Positions 48,972-60,093 of a DNA stretch of 64,000 nt are shown one piece after another (positions within the stretch are counted from its first letter, which is position 1; every line of letters starts with the position of its first letter). Both the position numbers and the translations under genes were made by a program. The notes under the pieces were generated by a model. It saw only the letters and a list, made by a program, of their open reading frames with translations. It ran no database searches and had not been told where the DNA came from. This DNA is from Rebecca billardiae RCC1528. Its lineage: Eukaryota > Haptophyta. Where the stretch lies: positions 1,984,001 to 2,048,000 of the forward strand of contig OZ251233.1 in NCBI GenBank assembly GCA_965240325.2, written 5' to 3'.

Positions 48972-51900
48972 ATGGTGCGCCTCGTTACCGCCGCGCTGCT
49001 GGCGGCGTTGGCGGCGTTGGCGGCCCGTCCGGCGGCGGGCGAGGCCGTGCTCCGGCTGGGTGTGGTCATGTCGCTCAGCGAGACCACCCCCGAGCTGGCC
49101 GTCGCCACGCTCAGCGCCATCGACCGGTGGAACAGCGCGCCGCCGTGCGGCGCGCGGCTCGAGCTCGTCGCGCGGCTGTACGACACGCGCGGCGACGAGG
49201 GCGACGGGCTGCGCGCGCTCTTCGAGGCGCACGCCGCCGGCGCGAGCGTGATCATCGGCGCCTACCGCTCGGCGGTCACGCTCGCCATGGCGCGCGCCGC
49301 CTCCCACCTGCCGGTCGTGATGGTGTCGCCGCGCTCGACCGCGCCCGCGCTCTCCGACCGCGCGGCGCTGCCCTACTTCGCGCGGACGGTGATGTCGGAC
49401 GACGTGGTGGCGCTGGCGATGGTCGCGCACATCGTCGACCACGGCTGGCGCCACGTCGGCCTCGTCCACGTGGACGACCCCTTTGGCCGCGGCCTCGCGG
49501 ACGCGATTGCGCGCGAGGCCGCGGCGCGCCGCATCACGCTCGTGCGCGCGGGCTTTGCGTTCGACGCGGACGACGAGGCGCTGCGCGGCGCGATGCGGCA
49601 GATGGTCGGGATCACGGGCGAGCCGCTGCGCGTCCTCATCGTCATCGCCTTCAGCCGCCACCTCCGCCCGCTCGCCGACGGCGCCGCCGCGGCCGGCGTG
49701 GCTGGCCCGAGCGGCCACGTGATACTGAACGGTCCTGAGGTCGTGCAGCTGCTGCCGGCGACCTCGCCGAGCGAGCGGCGGCTGCTGCACGGCAGCGTGC
49801 TGGTCGAGGCGACGGGCGACGACGGCTCCGGCCGCTTCGAGCGCTACCTCAACGAGACCTGGCGCCGCATCGACGCGGCGAGCGTGAGCGCGTCGCTGCC
49901 GCCACACGTCGGCTCCACGGCCAACGTGAGCGCGCTGATCGAGGCAGGCACGCCGCCCACGACGGTGATGTTCGCGGACGAGGCGGTGGAGGCGGTGGGG
50001 CGCGCGGCGTGCAACGCGAGCGCCGGCGCGCCCGCCGGCGCGCCCGACGCCGACGCGCTCATCGCCGCGCTCGACGCGCTGCGCTTCGAGGGCGCGTCAG
50101 GCGTTGTGCGCTTTGACCGGCACGGGGCGCGCGCGCTCGGCTCGGCGCCCGTGCGGCTCGTGAGCGTGCGGTACGGCGGCGGCGGCGGCGGGGCGGGCGC
50201 GCCGGTGCTGGTGCCCGTCGCGTTCTTCGGCGCGGGCGGCTACGGCCCGCCCCTCGCGCCGCTGCTCTTCGCCAACGACCGCGCCGAGCCGCCGGCCGAC
50301 GGGCAGGCGGCGGTGCTGATCCGCGTCGGCCTGCTCGGCCGCTTCTGGGGCGAGCCGACGCGCCGCGGCGAGCGCAGCAAGCTCGCGACGGCGCTGCTCG
50401 CGGTGTCGCACTTCAACGCGCGGAACGGCACGTTCGCGCCGGTCTTCGCCGCGCTGCGCGACGAGGGCTGCGACGTCGTCCTCGACCCGCGCCCGCTGCA
50501 CTCCGAGGGGCAGCGCGCGAGCGGCGTCGAGGCGTATTTGGCCGGGCGAGCGGGAGGGTGGGATGTGCTCGTGGGCGCGGCGCGCTCGGCCGTGTCCGAG
50601 CCGGTGGCGACGCTGGCGGGGATCCACGGCATGCCGATGGTGAGCTACTGGAGCACCGCGCCCAGCCTCTCCGACGCGCAGGTCTACCCCACCTTCGGCC
50701 GCACCATCCCGAGCGACTACAACATCGCGCGGCTGGTGGTGGGCTACGTGCGGCAGTGGGGATGGACGCGCGCGGCCGTGCTGCACGTGAACGACGTCGC
50801 GGGCGCGGCGTACGCGCAGGCGCTGCAGCGGCACGGCGCGGGCGCGGGCGTCTCGTTCAGCATCATCCCGTTCACCGAGGGCGACCCCGCCTCCGTCGCC
50901 GACGCGCTCGACAAGATGACCCGCGACGAGTACACCATCACCGTGTGTCTCACCTTCTTGGCGGACCTGCCGGTGATCGTGCGCAACGGCACGGCGCGCG
51001 GGCTCTTCTCGCCGAGGCAGCACTGGATCTTCACGGACATGATCGGCCCGAGCGAGTACGGCGCGCTGCTCGAGCCGGACGTCGCGCTGCCGCTGCTGGG
51101 CAGCGTGCAGACCGAGGCCGCCGGCGGCTGGGGCGCGCCCGCGTGGGAGCGGTTCCGCGCGCAGTGGGCGGCGGGCGCGCTCGCGCCCGCCTCGGAGCTG
51201 AACGCATACCTGCCGCCTGAGGGGCAGCTCGGCGCGGCGTGGTGGGAGGCGGACGAGCCGAACGACATCGACGCGCTCACGTACGACGCGGTCGCCACGA
51301 TGGGCCTCCTCGCGTGCCGCGCCGAGCGCGACCCCGTCGGCTGGCCCGTGCTGCCGCGCCAGGCGTGGTGGCGGCACGGCGCGCTCGCCGCCGGCTTTGA
51401 GAGCGTGACGGGCGCCGTGCACTTCGACGCGCAGAGCGGCGACCGCTCGATGGAGTCGTCGCGCTTCACGGTGCGCGGCTTCATGCCGGGCACGCCGCAC
51501 CTCGACGTCTCCGTGCGCGGCTCCTTCGTCGACGGCGCGTGGCGCTTCCACCTGCCCATCGTCTTCGCCTCCGGGGCGAGCGAGCCGCCGGCAGATCGGC
51601 CCGAGGCGGCGGCGGCGGCGGAGGCTGCGTCCGGAGCGAGGGGCGGCGGCGGCGGCGGCGGCGAGGGCGAGGGCGAAGGCGATGGGAAGAGCGTCGTCAC
51701 GACGGTGGTGGTGCAGGACGACCGCGCCGCCATCATCACCGCCGCCGCGACGATCGCCCTCGTCGCCGCCGCCTTCGCCACGCTGCTCCTCTGGTTGCGG
51801 TACCGCGCGGCCAGGCGCAGGCTCGAGGGCGCGGCGGCGGCGGCGGAGCGCGCGCCGCCGCCCGTGCCGCTGCTCGTGATCTGCGACGCGGGCGAGGACC

Positions 51901-54900
51901 TGGACGACGAGATGGCGCTGCTGATGGCGCACATGCTGCAGGCCGAGGGCCGCATCGAGCTGCTCGGCGTGATCGCCAACCTCACCCCCGCGTACGAGCG
52001 CGCAAGGCTCGTGCGCGGCACGCTGGACGTGCTTGGGCTCCAGCACGTGCCCGTGGGCATTGGCACGGACGGCGGCAGCATGGCGCACGGCGCGGGCTTC
52101 CTCGAGAGCGCGGAGTACGCGACGGCGGTGGCGTCGCAGCGCGCGCGGCAGCTCGAGCCCGGCCGCGCGCTGCTCTACCGCGTGCTCTCCGCCGCGCCGC
52201 CCAAGTCGGTCACGCTGCTCTGCATCTCCTCGCTCAAGGACGCGGCGCTGCTGCTGCGCGACAACGCGGCGCTGTGCGAGGACAGGCTGGCGCGCGTAGT
52301 GGCGATGGGCGGGGTGGACGTGGAGCGGAGCCGGGCGGAGCGCGTGCTCGTGCCCGACTCGGCGCACAACAACGTCTTCGACTCCGGCGCCGCCGAGTAC
52401 TTCTACCGCGGCTGCAGCGCGCTCGCCATCCCGGTGACCATCGTCTCGAGGCACGCGGTGAGAGGCGGGCGAGCGCGCGCGGCCGCGCGAGCGCGCGCAC
52501 CCGCGGAGCCGGCGCGGAGCGAGCGCGCAGCACCGCCGCTCGCCGCCCCGCTCAGCGCGCTCCGCCGCGCGCCGCCCCCCGTGCGCCCCCGCGCCGCCCC
52601 GCCAGGCGTACGCCGCGCCCGTGCCGCGCGTCATCTACGACCAGCTCGCGCAGAGCGGCAGCCCGATCGGCTGGCGGCTGCGCAAGGCGCAGCGCGACTC
52701 GATCGAGGGACTGTGGCGGCGCGCGGCCGCGCCGCCCGGCTCGGCCGAGCGGCGCGGGCTCCCCGAGCGCTGCGACGCCGCGTGGTTCTCCGCCACCTTC
52801 TGCGGCGGCACCATCGAGCCCGAGGGGCGCTCGGCGGAGGACCCGATCTGGGACCTCGTCGTCGGCTTCAATCTGTATGACGTGGTCGCGCTGCTCGCGT
52901 GCGTGCCGGCACTTCGGGACGAACTGTTTGAGCCGCTCGCGCTCGGCTCGCTGCCGTGCCCCGAGCCCGCCGCCGACGCCGTCGCGCCGCCGCGGCTCTC
53001 CACCGTCGAGTCCGAGGCGGAGAGCGTCGGGCCGGGCGTGCCGTGGGCCGCCTCGCGCGCCGCCTCGCACCGCAGCCGCGCGACGAGCGCCGCGTCGCAC
53101 GGCGGCGGCGACGACGGCAGCGCGTCCGCGCCGTCGGTGCCGCGCGCGCCGTCGCTGCGGGGGTTGACGGGGCGCGCGCGGGGGCGGGCGATCTCGGTGT
53201 GGAAGCGCTCGCTCCAGCTCGCGCCGCTCTCACAGACCGCCGAGCAGGACCGCCTCGCCGCCGCCGAGCTGATCGGCGAGTCGGAGCAGGCGTCGGGCGT
53301 GCGCGATGGCGCCGCGCTCAGCGAGCTGATGCGGGACCGGATCGCCGCGTCGGTGGGGGCGGGGTCTGGCGGCGCGGCGGCGGTGAAGGAGGTGGTGGTC
53401 GTCGTGCTGCGCGAGGACGCGGCGGGCGTCTCGACGCACGGCGCGGCGCTCACGCTCCTCGCGCTGCGCGCGCTGCTCGAGTTCAACGCGCTCGACTGCG
53501 CCGCGCTTCTCGTGGTCCGGGAGCGGTGGCAGCGCTCAGGAGGTGCCACGGCCGCGGCCGCGGCCGCGGCCGCGGTGGCCGCGGCCGTGGACGGCGGCGC
53601 GACGCCGCGGGCGGGCGCGGGCGCGGGCGGCGTGGCGGACGCGCCGGACGCCGCGGCCGTGCCCTCGCAGACCCTCGAGACCGCCGAGGAGCTCGGCATC
53701 GTCACCGCCGGCTCCGTCCTCCTCGGCGACGACGACGTGAGCGCGGAGGGCGGGGGGTCGCTGGAGGCGCTCGCCGCGCGCTTTGCCCAGCTGCCGGCGA
53801 GCGGCGTGCGGCTCGTCGTGCCCGCGGGCGTGCCGCGGCTGCTCGCGCGCTTCGCGAAGGTGCACGCGAAGCTGCTGCGAGAGAAGGTCGCCGAGGTCGT
53901 CGGCGTGATCGCCGAGGTGGCGCCGCCCGCGCACGAGCTCTACTCGGCGCGCGCCCCGCCGCAGCCGGCCGACGCGACGGGCGGCGGCGCGGCGCCCGGC
54001 GTAGCCTCCGGGGCGGCAGAGTCGCCGCCGGTCTCGCCTCAGCACGCGGCGGTGCAGCGCGAGCGCACCGCCTCGGACTGGGAGCGCGCCCTCGAGCGCT
54101 TCCGCTCGAGCGCCTGCGAGCCGAGCGCCGCCCTCGACACCGAGCGCTCCGACGCGTCCGGCCCCCCGGCCGTCGGCGCGCGCGCGTCCGCGCTCTGGCA
54201 GCAGAGCAACAGCGAAGGACGGCGCGGGCGGCGCGGCAGCGCGCCCACAGTGTTTCACAGGGCGGGGACGGCGGTGACGCTCGGCCGCGCGTCCGCCCCG
54301 TCCTCCCGCGCCTCGGACGCGCGCAGCAGCAACGTCTCGCGCACCACGCGCACCAGCTACACCTCGCGCGCGAGCTTCGCCAGCTCCGTGCCCACCTCCG
54401 TGCCCACGACCAACCGAAGTGACACATCGGCGGAGAGCGCCGCTCGGCGCGCGCGCCGCGGCTGGGGCCGCGGGATGGTGCCGTGGGTCGCGGACGCGTC
54501 GGCCGCGCGGAGGCCCGCGCACGAGCAGCCCCGGCTGCCGCCGATCGTGAGCTGCGGCGAGATGCGCCTGTCCGCCTCCAGGCTGATGGCGCTCGCCGCG
54601 CACGCGGAGCGCGCCTCCGCCGCGTCCGCTGCCGAGCGCGAGCGGTCGCCGACCGACAACCATCGGACCTCGACTGGCGCCGGCGCCGGCCGGCCGACGA
54701 GCGGTGGCGGCGGGCGCGGGCCGAGCGCGCCGATCGTGCTCGTGCCGCCCGCGCCCACGCGCTACCCCAGCACACCCGGCGAGCACTTCAGCCGGCGGTG
54801 CGCGCGGCTCGGCGTGCCGATCGTCGGTGCGCCCTCCGCGCTCGTGCGCGCGTGCGCGCTGCCTCGCTCGGTGGTCGACGCGCTGCTCGAGCTCTCGGGC

Positions 54901-55455
54901 GACTTTGGGCGGACGATGCACGCGCGCGTGCGCACCAAGGTGGAGACGGCGCTGCGGTACGCGGCGGGCAGCACCGCGGCCGAGCAGCCCGAGGGCGGCT
55001 GGCACGCGCGCGAGTACGGCGCGGCGGTCGCGTCCGCCATCGACGCGTGGGAGGCTGTGTCCTATCTGCCCGCGTACGGCCCTGTCGCGCTGCTCGCGGT
55101 CGCGCAGCGCTCGTGCGCGACGCCGCTGTTCGGGCTGCAGCCGGTGGCGCTGGTGAGCGGCGCGTGGCACCACCAGCTCGAGCCCGTGCCGCACGCCGAC
55201 GCCGCCAGCGTCGTCGCCGCCATCGCGCACCTGTGCCTCAAGGCGGCGACGCTCAACACGCACGCGCTCAACGCGCACGCGCCGCCGCCCTCCGCCGCGG
55301 ACGGCGACACGCGCGGCCGGGGCGTCGAGTGCGCGGGCGTGGGCTGGGTGCCCCTCGGGGACACGGTGCCCGCGTGGCTCGCCAGCAGGTCCGCCGCGGG
55401 CGCCGCCGAAGACGAGGCGGCGGAGGGGCGTGCCCACCAGCGCCAGAGGGTCTGA
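48972..55455 (+). CDS. Receptor-like protein: two periplasmic-binding (ANF-receptor type) domains, membrane helix, nucleoside-hydrolase domain and a degenerate second one
   Basis: Two exons, 48972-52457 and 52606-55455, give 2111 aa. The donor is GTGAGA and the acceptor CCAG, phase 0. Residues 1-23 form a signal peptide. Type-1 periplasmic-binding/ANF-receptor domains lie at about 24-420 (LRLGVVMSLSETTPELAVAT, GAYRSAVTLAMARAASHLPV, HVGLVHVDDPFGRGLAD) and about 445-850 (AAVLIRVGLLGRFWG, GIHGMPMVSYWSTAPSLSD, WTRAAVLHVNDVAGAAYAQA). A membrane helix follows at about 919-941. From about 966 comes a nucleoside-hydrolase fold, VPLLVICDAGEDLDDEMALL, with the Asp-rich calcium-binding start, then MGGVD and HNNVFDSGAAEYF. 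From about 1423 the same fold repeats (EVVVVVLREDAAGVSTHGAA), split by a low-complexity insert (about 1630-1880) and lacking the DxxxDxDDE cluster. The layout suggests ligand sensing outside coupled to nucleoside hydrolysis inside, which is inference. Confidence 0.78.
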
Positions 55456-56339
55456 CGGACACGACTGATGAATCTGATGCTGACGAGTTTCCAAAATGAA
55501 ATGGCTCGTCGCTCCGCCGTCGTCGTCGCATTCCAACCGGTCCAGACCTCAGGATTTGGGAAACTCGGAAATTCAAAAGTCAAAACCCGCCGCGTGCGCC
55601 GCGTGCGCCGCCACAGCCATCCGCCGCGAGGCGCCGCCGGCTGCCGCGCCGCCGCGGTCGTAGACGTGCACGCGGCGATGGCGCACGCCGTCGGGCAGAG
55701 GCATAGAGCCTTTCTGCGCCGCCCTGCGCCGGGCGACTCGCGTCTGCCCATCTTCTCCGCGCCTTGAGCCCGCACGGACGTGTGCGCCGCCTCTCACTTC
55801 AGCCGTGCTGTCATCCCCGCAAAGTATGCGCGCGCTGAGAGCAACCCGAGGCGCGCATCCCAGGAAGGCGTGAGCCATGTTACAGTACGATCGTAGGCGC
55901 GCGCCATGGTGCCCAGCGGCTTCCCGCGCGTGCGTGCCTCTCTGCTGCCTCGGCAGGCAAGGCGCCCATATCTCTGGCTGAACGTGGCGGCGGCGCAAGC
56001 TCGCGCTCGCGCGGGCCTCAAGCTGACCTTCCAGGTGCGAGGGCGCGAAGCGCTGCGCCACGCGCAAGCTACAGTAGTTCACCGCCTCGCTACCGCCCCG
56101 CTGCGTCCCATCGGAAGCTCTACTGGACATCGCGCGGCCTCGCCCTGGCGGCGGTAGGCGCGAGCGAGGTGGCGGCGGCGGCGGCGTTCAGCTGAGTCCG
56201 GGAGCGCGGCGCCCAGATTTCCACCCGGAAACCCACCTGGGGTGGGTTTTGGTTTTGGCTGGCAAATCCCGAGGTACCTCTGGCAACCTCTGGACCGGTT
56301 GGAGACCACTCCACCGAAATCGAGCCCGGCCAGGGCTTC
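55456..56339. other. Gap between the last gene and the repeat region
   Basis: No gene recognised. Several open frames of 60-185 codons lack features. A stretch near 56310-56338 (ccactccaccgaaatcgagc and onward) recurs inverted near 63910-63945, so repeat material begins slightly before the long arm. Confidence 0.5.
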
Positions 56340-57212
56340 GGCCGCCCACTGGAGGCCAGGGCTTAGCCCTGGCCGCGCCGAGCGCGGCCAGGGCTTCGCT
56401 CGCCAGCGCGAGATAGTATTGAGCTCATAGGCGATGCCGCCGCGCCGCGTGCGAGCCCTCCGTCTCGCGCTGGCTGCGGCCGCGAGCGCGTGCGGCGAGC
56501 CGTGGCGTGCGGTCGCGCACCGGCGCTGAGGTATGGTGTGCCCATCCGTGCCCTTGGCTCGTGCCCGCGCGCCCTGCTCCGCCGCTGCGGGGCGCGCGTG
56601 TGGTCGCGCCGCCTTGCTCGCTGGGCGCACCGAAAGCGCGAGCGCGCAACGAGTCACCTGTGGCGTGTCGGACCCAGCGCGTGCGCGCCTGGCGTATGGT
56701 TTGTGTTTGGCATGGCCCTGGTCACGCGCGGCGCCGGCCGTGCCCAGCGTCTGACCGCGCGCAACGCGCGCAGTACTGGTGGTGCCGGCTAGGGTCGAGC
56801 TGACCCCTCGGGGCTCGGCGGCACCCAGCCACTGGTAGGCGGCCGCGATGGGTCGACGCGTCGGATGGATGGCGGCTACACATCATGCTGGTCGCGCTCT
56901 GCCGCGTGCAGGGCGGTTGCACGGCGACAAGTGCCCCCGCGATCGTGCCGCGCTCGGGTACGAACCGGAGCAGTATGTTGCATGCGTGCCGCCCGCAGGT
57001 CGCGAGCTGGGGCGTGCTGGTCGGTGTGGCTGACGGGCGCGCTCGCGCGCGTGGCATGTGCGAGCGCGCCGCCGCCCACGCGTGCCGCCCACGCCGCGCG
57101 GCGCGCGCCGCGCGCCGCGCGCCGCGCGGCCTACGTCGCCTCGGCGCTCGCGCGGCCGGCAGCTCCGGACGGCAGCGTGACTCGGGTCCGAGTGGCTGTC
57201 GTGTGCCAGCTG
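56340..57212 (+). repeat. Long inverted repeat 1, left arm
   Basis: About 870 bp, nearly identical to the reverse complement of 58377-59233. The outer end starts ggccgcccactgg and contains the palindrome ccagggcttagccctgg (56356-56372) plus repeated ggccagggctt motifs. The inner end stops at gtcgtgtgccagctgc. Differences are scattered single bases and a few GC-dinucleotide steps near 57100. Open frames in the arm occur in both copies but have no domain. Confidence 0.9.
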
Positions 57213-58376
57213 CAGAGCTGGTCCTTACTAGTACACGGAGTGGGCGGCGGGTGAAGTGGTTGTAGCCGCGGTCTTGCGTCTGTGGGCGTCCGCATGCCGC
57301 GTGTCTCTTCGTACCCTGATGTACGTCATTGCCCACGGATTCTGGGGTCATATGGGCACAACGGGCTGACTGACGTCCGCTGCAACCCGTGGTGCAGGCT
57401 CGGCGTAGATGACTGTGAAGATGGCCGGTCACAAGACACACGAGCAGAAGGTATGCACACGCACCGAGGTGATGCATCGCCCCTCTTACCTTTGTGGTGG
57501 AGACCCGGAGGCGTGCGGCTGCCTGCGCATGCGCCAGAGTCGAGATGCGTAGCTCGGACGCTGCACGGGCTCGATGTGAGCGGCACTGCCTCTACTGTAC
57601 TCGTGAGCGGCTGCAAGCGCACGCACGCCTCAAGAGCCGGATGCTCGCCGCGGCTGGTTTCGGCATGTAGCGCGGGCCAACGCTCTCAACGAAGTAGGAT
57701 GGAGCCTAGAATAGCGTCAGTTGTGGCGTTGGCGCCTGCCACGGCCGCGGTGTCTGATGAACGACTGTGGGAATGATTGTAAGTGCGTGACAAGCGCTTC
57801 ACTGGAGTATGAGCTGACAGCAGCAGTTCCTGGCGAGGCTTCTATTGCACACAATCGTGCCGACCTTCACTGTCTGTGGCTCACAGCAACACTGGTCTAG
57901 TGGGTCCACGCGAGGGTGCACGCGTGGTGGGAGCAGGCTGCGCTGCTCATCATCCACACATCACAGCTGAGCACGACGCTTAGCGCGCGGAGCCGCTCGG
58001 CAGCTACCAAGTACGGGACGCTAGCCAGTGACAAGGCTGAGCCACGGCTACAGTATGCGCGTGCTGATGGCTATGATCGGCTCGGTACCCGGTGATGAAG
58101 TTCGCCAACTCCCGCCCTTCTACGGTGGCCGGCCTGAGCACAACACTGATGGTACACCACGATGCAGCGCAGTTACAGTTGTCAGCTGAACACTTTCCGA
58201 ATACCCAGTCAAGGAGCATGCAGACGGTGCTGAACTGCTGTGTATCGTCCATCTCATCATGCGCTCACGGCTTGATACCAAGACAGTGGCAGTGGCCACG
58301 ACCTACTACGCAGCTAGCTGTTTCCGTATGCCAAGATGATGGACGACTACTGCAGCTTGTTTGCCAGCCTTGAGCA
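57213..58376. other. 1.16-kb spacer of inverted repeat 1
   Basis: Less GC-rich than the genes. A 164-codon plus-strand frame (57282-57776) is the longest; it is Cys/Arg/Ser-rich with no recognisable transposase or other domain. Nothing else is identified. Confidence 0.5.
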
Positions 58377-59233
58377 GCTGGCACACGACAGCCACTCGGA
58401 CCCGAGTCACGCTGCCGTCCGGAGCTGCCGGCCGCGCGAGCGCCGAGGCGACGTAGGCCGCGCGGCGCGCGGCGCGCGGCGTGGGCGGCACGCGTGGGCG
58501 GCGGCGCGCTCGCACATGCCACGCGCGCGAGCGCGCCCGTCAGCCACACCGACCAGCACGCCTCAGCTCGCCACCTGCGGGCGGCACGCATGCAACATAC
58601 TGCTCCTGTTCGTACCCGAGCGCGGCACGATCGCGGGGGCACTTGTCGCCGTGCAACCGCCCTGCACGCGGCAGAGCGCGACCAGCATGATGTGTAGCCG
58701 CCATCCATCCGACGCGTCGACCCATCGCGGCCGCCTACCAGTGGCTGGGTGCCGCCGAGCCCCGAGGGGTCAGCTCGACCCTAGCCGGGACCACCAGTAC
58801 TGCGCGCGTTGCGCGCGGTCAGACGCTGGGTACGGCCGGCGCCGCGCGTGACCAGGGCCATGCCAAACACAAACCATACGCCATGCGCGCACGCGCTGGG
58901 TCCGACACGCCACAGGTGACTCGTTGCGCGCTCGCGCTTTCGGTGTGCCCAGCGAGCAAGGCGGCGCGACCACACGCGCGCCCCGCAGCGGCGGAGCAGG
59001 GCGCGCGGGCACGAGCCAAGGGCACGGATGGGCACACCATACCTCAGCGCCGGTGCGCGACCGCACGCCACGGCTCGCCGCACGCGCTCGCGGCCGCAGC
59101 CAGCGCGAGACGGAGCGCGCGCACGCGGCGCGGCGGCATCGCCTATGAGCTCAATACTATCTCGCGCTGGCGAGCGGAGCCCTGGCCGCGCTCGGCACGG
59201 CCAGGGCTAAGCCCTGGCCGCCAGTGGGCGGCC
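58377..59233 (-). repeat. Long inverted repeat 1, right arm
   Basis: Reverse complement of 56340-57212. It abuts the left arm of inverted repeat 2 directly, so the two structures share a junction at about 59233. Confidence 0.9.
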
Positions 59234-60093
59234 GGAGGGAGCACGGCCGAACTCGGACTCGTGTGAAGGTCCCTCCCACTGGGACCTTCACACGTCTCGA
59301 GGGACCTTCACACGTTCGACGAGTGAAGGTCCCTCCGCTGGCGCCGCCCGTTGGCGCTGGATGGGATGGCCGCGTGCGTGCGCGAGCGCCCGCCTCGCGT
59401 CGCGCGCCCCGCGCGCAGAGCGCGCGCTCGGCCGCGCGCGACGCGGCGAAGTCGAGGCTGACATGCCCCTGGCCCACTTCGCGCCGCGCAACGCCGCCCA
59501 CGCCCATCGCCGCTCGCACGCGCAGGCCTGCCGCGCACGGCTTGGGCTTTTCAGCACAGGCTGGCGGCGGCGCGCCGGGCCGAGGGCTCGGCCAGTGTTG
59601 TGCCCCTCGGCCAGGCCGAGACTTGGCGGAGGCGCGGGTAGTGCCATCGCCTGCCCAGATCCCGGGCCTCGCCGTCAGAGTGTGCACGCGAGGCGCGCTG
59701 TCGTGGTCGACAGGTGAGGCGCCGCGTGCTCGCCCTCGAGCGGGCAGCGGACATACCGGCAGGCGCGCGCGCACACAGCGGGGCTGTCGAGCTGCTTCCG
59801 GCTGGTTAGATCGACGGCGCATGCCCTGGCCCTGGTCTGGGAGGCGTGCGCGGGTTCGGAGGCCGGTGAACGCTCGGCGCGGACCCACGTGTCTTGCCGG
59901 GCACGGTTGCGCGACAGCTCTGCAGCCAGTCTCGAGGCTGAGTGGCATCAGAGCGCTTGCCGGCGTGCTGGCGGGCTCAGCCGCCGGGCCGATGCCCACG
60001 CCTTGGCCGGGATGCGACCGGCCTCCGCGTCCTCCGCAGCCGCCTGGAGCCGTCGACCCGCTGCCCACGGCCCGCGGCCGGCAGGCCGCTTGG
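59234..60093 (+). repeat. Long inverted repeat 2, left arm
   Basis: About 860 bp, nearly identical to the reverse complement of about 63050-63902. The outer end (agggagcacggccgaactcg) leads into a cluster of short hairpins. The inner end is near the gcccgcggccggc stretch at about 60090. Part of it is also present, inverted, in the direct-repeat copy at about 62210-62700. Confidence 0.88.
59261..59333. other. Cluster of 13-bp hairpin motifs at the end of inverted repeat 2
   Basis: The motif gtgtgaaggtccc at 59261-59273 is followed by its exact complement gggaccttcacac at 59281-59293 and again at 59301-59313, then by gtgaaggtccc at 59323-59333. These give overlapping perfect stems. The same set lies inverted at 63804-63876, with one base lost in one copy. 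Confidence 0.9.

Noticed and set aside
57282-57776. 164-codon frame in the spacer of inverted repeat 1, considered as a transposase
   Set aside because: No DDE/DDD triad, zinc finger or other transposase feature, and no similar frame elsewhere in the repeat nest.
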